Source: Sulfurimonas sp. SAG-AH-194-L11
GTDB taxonomy: Bacteria; Campylobacterota; Campylobacteria; Campylobacterales; Sulfurimonadaceae
NCBI RefSeq assembly: GCF_029215995.1
Contig: NZ_JAEMVB010000004.1
Span: forward strand, 1 to 64,000
Direction: 5' to 3'
Length of the DNA stretch: 64,000 nucleotides
In this document: positions 52,044 to 61,007 of the stretch, piece after piece
Layout: each line of letters starts with the position of its first letter
How positions within the stretch are numbered: position 1 is the first letter of the stretch
Position numbers and translations under genes: made by a program
Notes under the pieces: generated by a model
Seen by the model: only the letters and a program-made list of their open reading frames with translations
Told to the model about the DNA's origin: nothing
Database searches by the model: none

Positions 52044-53303
52044 TTAGAAAACGAAACCTAAAGAGGCACTAATAGTACTTGAATTAACTCCTGTGTTTGA
52101 GTAGTCATTATCAGCCATTGCATAATCGACTTTTAGTACAACTTGCTCATGTGGAAAAAAGTTTGCACCAATAGTCACTGTATTAACAGGATTAAAAGAA
52201 GTTCCATCAACAAATTTAGCTTGAGGGTTTACACTCTCATACTGAACAAAAAGAGGAAGAGAATACTCAGATGATGTTAAAGAAAGTACATCAAAACTAG
52301 CATTTATATATCCACCCTGTGCAGTCTCAACACCTTTAGTCGCATTAAAGTCTTGAGCATTTGTTCTATTAGTTTGTGTATAAACACCATACACTCTAGC
52401 ACCACTATTTTTATAGTCAGCATGCACTTCATACATAGCTGTAGTTGAGTCTTTTGCATCTGCTGAAGGAGCAACATAGATTGATGCACCAGTAATTAGA
52501 CCAGTTAAACCAGTGTAGTCTACTCTCGCAACCATTCCGAGATTAGGATTTTTGTTTGCAAAAGAACCACCACGACCATTACGAAGCCATTTACTTCCAT
52601 TAGCAGTTGTTTGTAGGGAAGTAATTGCAGCAACCTTATATGATACATCTTTTGCGATATCACCAAATACCATTATACCGCTTTCAGCCCATGTTGTAGG
52701 GATTAGGTATTTTGAAGTTTCTGGACGTTGTACTGTAGTAAAAAGTGTTGGTTCATGTCTTTGAGAGATGATTCCAACAGGAACTAAAAAGTTACCAAGA
52801 CGAATGTTAGCATGTTCATTTATTAGAAAGTCTAAGTAAAGAAACTCTACAACAACCTTGTCCCCACCGCCAGCATCTCCACCAGCTTGCTCAACTCCAC
52901 CACCTTCATATTCTATTTCAGTATTTAAGATAATATTGTCTGAAAATTTATATCCGAAATACGTGATAAATCTTTTAATATTAACTTCTGAACTTGTTTC
53001 ACCTGCTTTGTCAGTTGACTTTATGTACATTTCACCATACCCACCAACACTCAAAGGAGATTTGGAGTAGTAAACTTTAGAAGCTGCTGCTCCAAGACCA
53101 CTAAATGACTTTGAATCATCTACAGTTGTATAGTTAAAACCTGTTTTAAGGTCACTTGTCTCATCAATAAGTGTTTGACTCATCTCTTGAAGCTCTTTTA
53201 CTTGTTGCTTAAGCTCTGCAATATCTGATGCATCATCTGCAAAAGAAGAGGTACTGAGTGCTAACATACTTGCTAATACTAAAGATAATTTTGTGTTTTT
53301 CAT
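52044..53303 (-). CDS. Outer-membrane porin with N-terminal coiled coil, predicted Fur-regulated
   Basis: A 419-aa porin of the OprO/OprP-like or short carbohydrate-type group. The signal peptide ends near SSFA (residue 22). A short coiled coil (DIAELKQQVKELQEMSQTLIDE, about 27-48) is followed by beta-strands such as FITYFGYKFSDNIILNTEIEYEGG, LYLDFLINEHANIRLGNFLVP and a terminal SLGFVF with the C-terminal Phe of outer-membrane barrels. Upstream are TTGACA-N17-TATAAT and a Fur box, so expression should rise under iron limitation. The substrate is not known. Confidence 0.85.
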   Translation of the reverse strand: MKNTKLSLVLASMLALSTSSFADDASDIAELKQQVKELQEMSQTLIDETSDLKTGFNYTTVDDSKSFSGLGAAASKVYYSKSPLSVGGYGEMYIKSTDKAGETSSEVNIKRFITYFGYKFSDNIILNTEIEYEGGGVEQAGGDAGGGDKVVVEFLYLDFLINEHANIRLGNFLVPVGIISQRHEPTLFTTVQRPETSKYLIPTTWAESGIMVFGDIAKDVSYKVAAITSLQTTANGSKWLRNGRGGSFANKNPNLGMVARVDYTGLTGLITGASIYVAPSADAKDSTTAMYEVHADYKNSGARVYGVYTQTNRTNAQDFNATKGVETAQGGYINASFDVLSLTSSEYSLPLFVQYESVNPQAKFVDGTSFNPVNTVTIGANFFPHEQVVLKVDYAMADNDYSNTGVNSSTISASLGFVF

Positions 53304-53328
53304 GTCATTTCCTAATGTGTATTTTTGG

Positions 53329-53349
53329 TTATGATATTTGTTATCATAA
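53329..53349. repeat. Inverted repeat in the porin leader
   Basis: TTATGATA-N5-TATCATAA, perfect 8-base arms, located 26 bases upstream of the porin ATG and downstream of the expected transcription start. It could be a second repressor site or an RNA hairpin near the ribosome site. Confidence 0.5.
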
Positions 53350-53364
53350 TCAAGTTATAGCGGA

Positions 53365-53393
53365 ATTATAAGCAAAAAATGAATTAATGTCAA
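53365..53393 (-). promoter_or_regulatory. Consensus sigma-70 promoter for the porin
   Basis: On the minus strand, TTGACA (53388-53393), a 17-base spacer and TATAAT (53365-53370): both hexamers perfect and spacing ideal. A -35 of this quality is unusual for Campylobacterota. A Fur box abuts it upstream. Confidence 0.8.
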
Positions 53394-53394
53394 T

Positions 53395-53413
53395 GGTAAT
53401 GAGAATAATTATC
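53395..53413. promoter_or_regulatory. Candidate Fur box
   Basis: GGTAATGAGAATAATTATC matches the classical 19-base Fur box (GATAATGATAATCATTATC) at 16 of 19 positions. It lies directly upstream of the porin -35, two bases away, where bound repressor would block RNA polymerase. Confidence 0.65.
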
Positions 53414-53465
53414 AAAGAATTTAATAATTTTAGTTCAAAATCCTTAAAATAGGGGTGTAAAAGAT

Positions 53466-54704
53466 TTAGTCTTTACTAACAACTCTATTTTTTCCACTCT
53501 TTTTTGCTTCATACATGTACTTATCAGCAGTTTCTAGCATTGCATCGACATCTTTGAGTATAGAAGTTACACCAATTGAGATAGTGATTCTTAAGTTTTT
53601 ATCACTATTTAACTCTAATGGTGTTTTTGCAACACTTTTACATACCTTTTGCATGACTTTTATCGCTTGTTTATTCGGACAGTTTGGAAGTAGTATAACA
53701 AACTCTTCTCCACCAAAACGTACAAATATATCAGAACGTCGTAGTACTTTTTTTATGGTGTTTGCAATATGAATAAGGGCCTTATCACCAACTTCATGAC
53801 CATATGTATCGTTAACACTTTTAAAGTCATCTATATCAATCATCGCTATAGAGGAGTGTTGCCCAGCTCTAGAAGCATTTTCAAGTACTTTTACACCCGC
53901 TTCATAAAAGTAAAGACGGTTATGTAGTCCTGTGAGTTGGTCTGTCATCGCCATACCCTTAATCTTCTTAAACATATCAGCAATTAAAAGAGAGTTATTT
54001 ATACGGCTCATAAATTCTTCATTTATAAAAGGTTTAGTAATGTAGTCATTTGCACCAACTTTTAAAAATCTACTAATCATATATGTATCTTCACTACCTG
54101 AGACCACTAGAAGCGGTAACTCTTCAAAAGAGTATTTAGCACGAATCATTTTTACAAGTTCATATCCATTTAGTTTAGGCATTTCATAGTCAGTTATCAC
54201 AAGGTCAATTTTTTTAGAGTTACTGTTTTCTAAATGTTTCCATGCTTCTTCTCCATCAGAGCACTGTACTACATGCATATTTTGAGAGCTAAGAAGTATA
54301 GACATCTGTGTTAAGACTAATTTTGAGTCATCTACTATTAAAATCGTTTTTTTTGAATTTGAGTAAAGACGTTTTACTATTTTAGATACAAAATCCACAG
54401 AAGCCCTTGAGTTTGTAACTACATAATCAGATACATTATACGAAAGTATTTTTTCTCTTGTCTCTTTGTTATCCTGTTTGGTTATGAGTATAACAAATTT
54501 ATCTTCATCTGTAAGTTTTGTAATAATATCAACAGTTTTATCGTCAAGTCGTATGATATATAAATCATACTCAAGTAAATCTTCTATTTTTTCATCTAAA
54601 TCTTTGACGGCAGACACATCTGTCTCAAGAGAGGTTTCTATGTTTTTTTGAAGACTAAAATTGAACCGAGCATCATCATCTATAATAAGTATTTTTTTGA
54701 ACAT
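53466..54704 (-). CDS. REC-REC-GGDEF response regulator, diguanylate cyclase
   Basis: A 412-aa PleD-like protein. The first receiver (about 1-110) is degenerate: after IIDDD the phosphoacceptor position reads YDLYIIRLDD, with Arg where Asp is expected. The second (about 115-235) is intact: LIVDDSK, LVITDYEMPKLNG with the acceptor Asp, and VSGSED, ITKPF. The GGDEF domain (about 250-410) has RFGGEEFVILLP (active GGEEF). It should make cyclic di-GMP when phosphorylated at domain 2. A likely inhibitory RxxD site is not evident. No cognate kinase lies beside it. Confidence 0.9.
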   Translation of the reverse strand: MFKKILIIDDDARFNFSLQKNIETSLETDVSAVKDLDEKIEDLLEYDLYIIRLDDKTVDIITKLTDEDKFVILITKQDNKETREKILSYNVSDYVVTNSRASVDFVSKIVKRLYSNSKKTILIVDDSKLVLTQMSILLSSQNMHVVQCSDGEEAWKHLENSNSKKIDLVITDYEMPKLNGYELVKMIRAKYSFEELPLLVVSGSEDTYMISRFLKVGANDYITKPFINEEFMSRINNSLLIADMFKKIKGMAMTDQLTGLHNRLYFYEAGVKVLENASRAGQHSSIAMIDIDDFKSVNDTYGHEVGDKALIHIANTIKKVLRRSDIFVRFGGEEFVILLPNCPNKQAIKVMQKVCKSVAKTPLELNSDKNLRITISIGVTSILKDVDAMLETADKYMYEAKKSGKNRVVSKD

Positions 54705-54841
54705 TAAATCTTCTTGTATATAGTTTGTATTTACAAATGATTATAGTACGATAATCATTAATTTAATTTTAATTACTATAGTATTTGAGTATTAAGGATA
54801 TAATTTGATATAATGTAAAAAATTTTAAGACTAGAGAGATT

Positions 54842-55564
54842 ATGAGAGAATACTTTACAAGAATACAAGATAATGAAACAATCCATATAGAAATAGAATT
54901 AAATGCTTTTGGCTTTAGTAGTAACAACCCTTGGCTATTTAGTGTTTTTATAAAATTTGATGGTTTAGATGAAAGTCTGAATGGTTTTGAAGAATTTTTA
55001 GAGACAAAAGAGTCTCTTATTATTGCCTTAGAACACCAAGAAAAAGCAAAGTATGTTGCTACTCGTAATGTAGATGGTTGGAGTGAACTTTACTTTTATG
55101 CTAAAGACTCTAAAGAGTTAGACACTATAGCACAGCATATACTCAAAGAGAGTAATTATGTCTATGAAAGTAGTGTTGTTAGAGATACAAAGTGGGACTT
55201 CCATCATAAAAATCTAACGCCATCAGAACTAGAACAGTGCCATATCCAAAGTGAGAAAATCATCTTTATGTTGAGTGAAGAAGAGGATGATCTCTCTACA
55301 GTTCGTAGTGTGGAACATTATATCTCTTTTGAACTTCCAACACAAAAAAATAGATTTTTAAATACTCTAAACATAGAAGGTTACAGACTAAAAGATGAGA
55401 TAAGTAGTGAAGAGTTTGAACATGGTATAGCTCTTGTTAAAGAGCATGATGTTCGCAGCCAAACACTTAAGGTTGAGATAGATAAACTTTTTGTAGAGAT
55501 TAAGAAATACCAAGGGTATTATGAGGGCTGGAGTACTACTTTAGTAGAGCAAAACAAAGCTTAA
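54842..55564 (+). CDS. DUF695 plus RraB-like protein
   Basis: A 240-aa cytosolic protein with two parts: an N-terminal DUF695-like domain (about 1-130; GWSELYFYAKDSKELD) and a C-terminal RraB-like region (about 150-230; VEHYISFELPTQKNRFLNTLNIEGYRL), the fold found in ribonuclease E inhibitors. The pair of domains is a recurring combination. Since Campylobacterota generally use RNase J/Y rather than RNase E, the target here is uncertain. It is followed by the acyltransferase fusion after one base. Confidence 0.72.
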   Translation: MREYFTRIQDNETIHIEIELNAFGFSSNNPWLFSVFIKFDGLDESLNGFEEFLETKESLIIALEHQEKAKYVATRNVDGWSELYFYAKDSKELDTIAQHILKESNYVYESSVVRDTKWDFHHKNLTPSELEQCHIQSEKIIFMLSEEEDDLSTVRSVEHYISFELPTQKNRFLNTLNIEGYRLKDEISSEEFEHGIALVKEHDVRSQTLKVEIDKLFVEIKKYQGYYEGWSTTLVEQNKA

Positions 55565-55565
55565 G

Positions 55566-57389
55566 ATGTATAAAATAGTTGGTATTGTAAACTATATAAT
55601 AGTTATTTTTTTAAATGCTTTTACAGACTTAGGTCATAAAATCATCATTCAAAATACAATTTTTAAAGTATATGATGGGGATATGTTAGTAGTACTTACT
55701 GCAGTTGTTAATGCCCTTATACTTTTACCTTTTATCTTACTCTTTTCTCCTTCTGGATTTTTAGCCGATAAGTTTCCTAAAAATAAGATTATGGAGTACT
55801 CTTCTATATTAGCTGTATTTATCACTCTAGGTATTACATACTCTTACTACCATGGTCTTTTTATACTGGCGTTTAGTATGACATTTTTACTTGCCTTACA
55901 GAGTGCTATATATGGACCTGCAAAGTATGGATATATAAAAGAACTTGTAGGTGAAAAGTATATAAGCTCAGGAAATGCAGCTATTCAAGCAACAACAACA
56001 GTAGCTATTCTTGGTGGAATCATTTTTTATACACTATTATTTGAGAGTAGATATAGTCAAACACTAGCAGATGAGAGTGAGATACTTAAAGCGATAGCTC
56101 CTATAGGGTGGCTACTTGTTTTTAGCTCTGTGCTAGAGTGGTTTTTTGCTTCAAAACTACCAAATAAAATGAAAGAAGCAAGCACACGAAAGTTTAAATT
56201 AGCTCGTTATCTTCGTGGAGCATATTTGAAAAAAAATATGAAAGTCATCACAAGAAAACGAGAGATTTTTGATGCGATTATTGCACTGAGTCTCTTTTGG
56301 TCTATCTCTCAAGTTGTTTTAGCAATTTTTGGAGAGTATGCCAAAAGTAACCTAGGAGTTACAAATACTATCTATGTTCAAGGTGTGATGGCGTTAGCTG
56401 GTATAGGAATAGTAGTTGGTTCTATAATGGCATCTAAATACTCAAAATATTATGTCAATATGGGTCTAGTAGGTCTAGGTGCAAGTGCAATTACATTACT
56501 TGTCTTTATTATCCCTTTTATAGACTCTATGCTTTTAATAGCACCCCTATTTATGCTTTTTGGTCTCTTTTCGGGTTTTTTAATGGTACCACTAAATGCT
56601 CGTATTCAGTTACTCTCTTCACGTGTTCACCTAGGAATTATACTGGCAGGAAATAACTTTATCCAAAATATTTTTATGTTTACATTTTTGGTACTCACTA
56701 CAATTTTCGCATATAATGGTATGGATACTCAAATGCTTTTTTATCTTATGGGGATAGTTGGAATTTATTTGAGTGTAGTCACATTAAGACATTACCTTAT
56801 AGATACATTTTGGGCAATTATGCTTATTATGGGTTCCTTAAGACATAAATATATCTATCATGGATTAGAGAATGTACCACAGAGCGGTGGAGTTCTTCTT
56901 TTGAGTAATCATGTCAGCTGGTTAGATTGGGTAATAATTCAGTTGCCATTTAAGCACCATATAAACTATATGATGGAAAAAGATATATACAATTGGCCTC
57001 TTTTTCATGCTGTTTTTAAAAAAGGTGAAGCTATCCCTATCTCAAGTAAGGCTAGTAAAGATGCTTTTAAAGAGGCATATACTAGACTCAAAGGTGGAAA
57101 GCTTGTAGGGATATTTCCTGAAGGTCAAATAAGTAAAGATGGAAAACTCTCTAGATTTCATAAAGGCTATGAATTAATTCCAAGTGATTATGAGGGATGT
57201 ATTGTTCCTGTTTTTATTGATGGTGTTTTTGGAAGTTTATTTTCCCCTTATAAAAAAAGCAATAAAAAATATTTTTGGCAACGTAGAGTTATAAATGTTT
57301 ACTATGGTGCACCTGTAAGTACAAGCATAAAATCTCAAGATGTACAAGAAATTATACAAAAAATGAAGGATAGATATGAAGTTAAATAA
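55566..57389 (+). CDS. MFS (LplT-like) lysophospholipid flippase fused to a PlsC-type acyltransferase
   Basis: A 607-aa fusion. The N-terminal 400 residues are an MFS carrier with DLGHKIIIQNTIFK, GFLADKFPKNKIMEY and twelve-helix layout, like LplT. The C-terminal 190 residues are a glycerophospholipid acyltransferase with NHVSWLDW (NHx4D), GEAIPISSKA, FPEGQIS and PVFIDGVFG. LplT-Aas proteins usually go on into an AMP-dependent acyl-ACP synthetase domain; it is missing here, so it cannot activate free fatty acids. It should remodel or repair phospholipids at the inner membrane. The dgkA start overlaps its end by 14 bases. Confidence 0.85.
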   Translation: MYKIVGIVNYIIVIFLNAFTDLGHKIIIQNTIFKVYDGDMLVVLTAVVNALILLPFILLFSPSGFLADKFPKNKIMEYSSILAVFITLGITYSYYHGLFILAFSMTFLLALQSAIYGPAKYGYIKELVGEKYISSGNAAIQATTTVAILGGIIFYTLLFESRYSQTLADESEILKAIAPIGWLLVFSSVLEWFFASKLPNKMKEASTRKFKLARYLRGAYLKKNMKVITRKREIFDAIIALSLFWSISQVVLAIFGEYAKSNLGVTNTIYVQGVMALAGIGIVVGSIMASKYSKYYVNMGLVGLGASAITLLVFIIPFIDSMLLIAPLFMLFGLFSGFLMVPLNARIQLLSSRVHLGIILAGNNFIQNIFMFTFLVLTTIFAYNGMDTQMLFYLMGIVGIYLSVVTLRHYLIDTFWAIMLIMGSLRHKYIYHGLENVPQSGGVLLLSNHVSWLDWVIIQLPFKHHINYMMEKDIYNWPLFHAVFKKGEAIPISSKASKDAFKEAYTRLKGGKLVGIFPEGQISKDGKLSRFHKGYELIPSDYEGCIVPVFIDGVFGSLFSPYKKSNKKYFWQRRVINVYYGAPVSTSIKSQDVQEIIQKMKDRYEVK

Positions 57390-57747
57390 ACCAAAGCATA
57401 ATCTTTTTCGAAATGGTGCTTATGCTGTTGAGGGTTTTATAGATATAGTGAAAAATGAGACATCTTTTAAGTGGCAACTACTTATGTTACTTGTCATGGG
57501 AACACTCTCTTGGAGTCTACCAATAAAGTTTGGCTACTCTGCAACTCTTTTTATCTCACTTTTTATCCCTATCTTAGCAGAAGTTATAAACTCTGCTATA
57601 GAGCGTGTTGTAGATCTTGTTACTCAAGATTACCATATACTGGCTAAAAGGGCAAAAGATGTAGGAGCAACTATAGTTTTACTCTCTCTTATTGTGACAA
57701 CTCTAATATGGCTAAGTGTTTTAGCACTGGCATTTGAAGTAGTCTAA
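57376..57747 (+). CDS. dgkA: Diacylglycerol kinase (DgkA)
   Basis: A 123-aa, three-helix inner-membrane kinase that phosphorylates diacylglycerol to phosphatidate. The N-terminus GAYAVEGFIDIVKNETSFKWQ and the signature AEVINSAIERVVDLVTQDYHILAKRAKDVGAT contain the catalytic Glu and Asp/Lys of the E. coli-type DgkA family. The gene overlaps the preceding acyltransferase, consistent with shared use of phosphatidate and lysophospholipid intermediates. Confidence 0.95.
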   Translation: MKLNKPKHNLFRNGAYAVEGFIDIVKNETSFKWQLLMLLVMGTLSWSLPIKFGYSATLFISLFIPILAEVINSAIERVVDLVTQDYHILAKRAKDVGATIVLLSLIVTTLIWLSVLALAFEVV

Positions 57748-57831
57748 TAGAGAATATAACTTTAGCTTTATAGAGATGATATTAGTTTTTATGTAGAATA
57801 TAAAAATATATAACTTAAGTGAGAAATTTTA

Positions 57832-59028
57832 ATGACTAAAAATACTAAAACAACATTGATAATTGGTGCAGGTGGAGTAGGTCGCGTTGTAGTACATAAG
57901 TGTGTACAAAATGCAGGAGTATTTGGTAGAATTGTTCTAGCAAGTCGAAATATAGAGTCGTGTGTAAATATAAAAAAAGAGCTTCCTGATGCAGAGATAT
58001 TTGTAACGGCACTCGATGCAGACATTACAGAGGATGTCATAACACTGATAGAGAAGATTGGTGCTGATATAGTTATAAATGTAGCACTACCGTATCAAGA
58101 TTTGACTATTATGGATGCTTGTTGTGCAACTAAAACACCCTATCTTGATACTGCAAACTATGAGCATCCTGATGAGGCTAAGTTTGAGTATAAACTACAG
58201 TGGGCTAGAGATGAAAAGTTTAAAAAAGCAGGAATTATGGGCTTACTTGGAAGTGGTTTTGACCCTGGGGTTACAAATGTATTTTGTGCCTTTGCGCAAA
58301 AACATTACTTTGACACGATAGATACCATAGATATTTACGACTGTAATGATGGAAACAATGGGTATATCTTTGCAACAAACTTTAATCCTGAGATAAATTT
58401 ACGTGAAGTCTCAGCTAAGGGGCGATACTGGGATGGGGGACGTTGGTTTGAGACAGAACCTCTACAGATGCGAAAGAGTTGGGATTATCCTGAGATAGGC
58501 GAGAGAGACTCTTACTTGATGTACCATGAAGAGCTAGAGTCATTGACTAAAAATATCAAAGGACTCAAGCAGATTAAGTTCTATATGACTTTTACAAAGA
58601 CCTATCTTGACCATATGCATGTTCTAAAAAATGTCGGGATGCTTGGTATCAAAGAGATAGAGCATAAGGGACAAAAACTTATACCTATAGAACTCCTTAA
58701 AACACTTTTACCTGACCCCTCTACCTTAGGTAAACGAACTAAAGGTAAGACCAATATTGGTGTCGTTATAACAGGTGTTAAAAATGGTAAACGTAAGCGA
58801 ATATATATCTATCAAGTGAGTGATCACCAAAAATGCTATAAAGAGGTTAATTCTCAAGCGGTTTCTTATACAACAGGAGTTCCAGCTATGATAGGTGCCA
58901 AACTTATGTTAGAAGGAAAGTGGACCGGAGAGGGTGTGTTTAATATGGAAGAGTTTGACCCTGATCCATTTATGGAAGAACTTGTAACACAGGGTCTTCC
59001 TTGGAAAGTAAAAGAGTTAGAGGTTTAA
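57832..59028 (+). CDS. Carboxynorspermidine synthase (saccharopine dehydrogenase family)
   Basis: A 398-aa oxidoreductase that condenses a diamine (putrescine or diaminopropane) with aspartate semialdehyde to carboxy(nor)spermidine using NADPH. The Rossmann motif IIGAGGVGRVVVHKC, NVALPYQDLTIMDACC, and GLLGSGFDPGVTNVFCAF are typical of CANSDH. The partner decarboxylase nspC lies just downstream, beyond one HDOD gene. In Campylobacter this route yields spermidine, so the product here may be spermidine rather than norspermidine. Confidence 0.9.
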   Translation: MTKNTKTTLIIGAGGVGRVVVHKCVQNAGVFGRIVLASRNIESCVNIKKELPDAEIFVTALDADITEDVITLIEKIGADIVINVALPYQDLTIMDACCATKTPYLDTANYEHPDEAKFEYKLQWARDEKFKKAGIMGLLGSGFDPGVTNVFCAFAQKHYFDTIDTIDIYDCNDGNNGYIFATNFNPEINLREVSAKGRYWDGGRWFETEPLQMRKSWDYPEIGERDSYLMYHEELESLTKNIKGLKQIKFYMTFTKTYLDHMHVLKNVGMLGIKEIEHKGQKLIPIELLKTLLPDPSTLGKRTKGKTNIGVVITGVKNGKRKRIYIYQVSDHQKCYKEVNSQAVSYTTGVPAMIGAKLMLEGKWTGEGVFNMEEFDPDPFMEELVTQGLPWKVKELEV

Positions 59029-59029
59029 A

Positions 59030-59863
59030 GTGAACTTTAGAAGTATAGTAAATCATATAGATTCTTTACCAGCACTCTCTGACACCACTCAGGTAGTAAG
59101 AAAACTTTATGAGGGTGGTGCCCAAAATGTTAACATTAGCTTGTTGGTACAAGCAATAGAATCAGATGTAGTACTCACAGTAAATATACTCAAGATGATT
59201 AACTCTCCCTTATATGGTTTTTCTAAAAAAATTACTTCTATTTCACAAGCAGTAACTCTCTTTGGAACACAAGTTGTATATGGTTTAGTTGTTCGTTACT
59301 CTATAGAATCCGCAATAATTGCAAACCTACGACCTTATGGACTCTCTAACAGTAAGTTTAATGACATATGCCATATGCAGAGTACATTGATGAACCAATG
59401 GTATTCACAAGTTAACTTGCAAGATGCACAGTTTTTAGCACCACTTGCTTTAGTTATGGAGTCTGGAAAACTCGTCATTGCTCAGGAAATCACTCAAAAT
59501 GGTAATATAAAAGAGTTCATTAATGGAGTGAAGAGTGCAGCCAATATCTCAGAGTATGAGAACTCTCTTTTTGGTACATCCTCATACTATGTCAGTGGTC
59601 TTTTGTTTGAGCACTGGAATCTTGATTCACTCTATGTAGATATGTTAAAAGGTTTAGACTTTGAGCATGATGGAGCCTTGAAGATGACTTACTATATAGA
59701 TGCTTTAGATGTTGTGAGAACTGCAGTAAATGTTGTAGATATTTTTACACAAGAGTCTATAGAAGAAGCAAGTGAAATAGTTGCTGATATGGGCTTAGAT
59801 GTTGCAGATTTTAAAAGTGTTTGTATAAGTATAAAAGAGACATATCTAAAGAGTGGTTTTTAA
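59030..59863 (+). CDS. HDOD-domain protein between the two polyamine genes (GTG start)
   Basis: A 277-aa protein with an HDOD domain covering about residues 10-200 (LPALSDTTQVVRKLYEG, IESDVVLTVNILKMINSPLYGFSKKITSISQAVTLFGTQVVYGLVV); most HD metal ligands are absent, as in other HDOD proteins. The GTG start overlaps the upstream region after AGAGG. HDOD proteins are signalling scaffolds; why one sits between the carboxynorspermidine genes is not known. It overlaps the alternative GTG start of nspC. Confidence 0.82.
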   Translation: MNFRSIVNHIDSLPALSDTTQVVRKLYEGGAQNVNISLLVQAIESDVVLTVNILKMINSPLYGFSKKITSISQAVTLFGTQVVYGLVVRYSIESAIIANLRPYGLSNSKFNDICHMQSTLMNQWYSQVNLQDAQFLAPLALVMESGKLVIAQEITQNGNIKEFINGVKSAANISEYENSLFGTSSYYVSGLLFEHWNLDSLYVDMLKGLDFEHDGALKMTYYIDALDVVRTAVNVVDIFTQESIEEASEIVADMGLDVADFKSVCISIKETYLKSGF

Positions 59864-59867
59864 AATC

Positions 59868-61007
59868 ATGCATGATATACAAACACCTTACTATCTATGT
59901 GATGAAACACTTTTAGAAAAGAATCTTAAAATACTCCAAGATGTGCAAAACCGTAGTGGTGCTAAAATCATTGTAGCCCTAAAAGGTTTTGCAATGTTCT
60001 CCACATTTCCTTTAGTAGCTCGGTATCTTGATGGTTGTTGTGCAAGTGGACTCCATGAAGCACGCCTAGCAAAAGAGGAGTTTGCAAAGTACAATAGTGA
60101 AGCAGAGGTACACACATACTCACCAGCTTTTAAAGAATCAGAGATACAAGAGATAGCAAAACTATCAAATCATATAGTTTTTAATTCACCAAATCAATTA
60201 GATAGATTTCTTTTAAAAACCAAAGAAATTAATCCAAAAATTCAGGTTTCTTTACGAATAAATCCAGAAGTATCCTCATCACCTAAAGATATTTATAATC
60301 CTTGTGGGCTCTACTCGCGTTTAGGTACACCACTCAAAAATATTGATGAAAGTACCTTAAATAGCCTAGATGGGCTAAACTTTCATGCTCTTTGTGAGCA
60401 AAATGTGGATGCACTAGAAGAGGTTTTAGTGGCGTTTGAGAAAGGTTTTGGTAAATATTTTCAAAATTTAAAATATATTAACTTTGGTGGGGGACATCAT
60501 ATTACTAAAAAAGATTATGATATAGAGAGATTAGTTTGTATAATCAAAGAGTTTTGTTTGAAATATCAAATAGATGTTTATTTAGAACCGGGTGAGGCAG
60601 TTGGGTGGGAGAGTGGCTATTTAGTTAGCACTGTTTTAGATGTTTTTGAAAATGGGATGCATATCGCTATCTTAGACAGTTCAGCAGAAGCACATATGCC
60701 AGACACTTTAGCTATGCCTTATAGAGCAGAGGTAAGAGGTGCAGGAGTAGCTAATGAAAAAAAGTATACCTATCGTTTAGGCGGGAACACTTGTCTTGCT
60801 GGTGACATTATGGGTGACTACTCATTTGATGAACCTTTAAAAGTGGGTGATGAGATAATTTTTGAAGATCAGATTCATTATACTTTTGTGAAAAACACTA
60901 CATTTAATGGTATAAAACTACCATCTTTAGTTCTAAAAAAACTAGATGGCACAATAGAAGTTGTCAAAGAGTTTGGGTATGAAGAGTACAAAAGTAGATT
61001 GAGTTAG
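59868..61007 (+). CDS. nspC: Carboxynorspermidine decarboxylase
   Basis: A 379-aa PLP enzyme of the alanine racemase/DABA-decarboxylase fold III group that releases CO2 from carboxy(nor)spermidine. The PLP lysine is K39 in VALKGFAM; FGGGHHITK, LEPGEAVGW and the active-site Cys region GGNTCLAGDIMGDYSF match NspC. I use the ATG at 59868; a GTG five codons earlier lies inside the HDOD gene and is the alternative. It pairs with the carboxynorspermidine synthase at 57832. Confidence 0.93.
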   Translation: MHDIQTPYYLCDETLLEKNLKILQDVQNRSGAKIIVALKGFAMFSTFPLVARYLDGCCASGLHEARLAKEEFAKYNSEAEVHTYSPAFKESEIQEIAKLSNHIVFNSPNQLDRFLLKTKEINPKIQVSLRINPEVSSSPKDIYNPCGLYSRLGTPLKNIDESTLNSLDGLNFHALCEQNVDALEEVLVAFEKGFGKYFQNLKYINFGGGHHITKKDYDIERLVCIIKEFCLKYQIDVYLEPGEAVGWESGYLVSTVLDVFENGMHIAILDSSAEAHMPDTLAMPYRAEVRGAGVANEKKYTYRLGGNTCLAGDIMGDYSFDEPLKVGDEIIFEDQIHYTFVKNTTFNGIKLPSLVLKKLDGTIEVVKEFGYEEYKSRLS

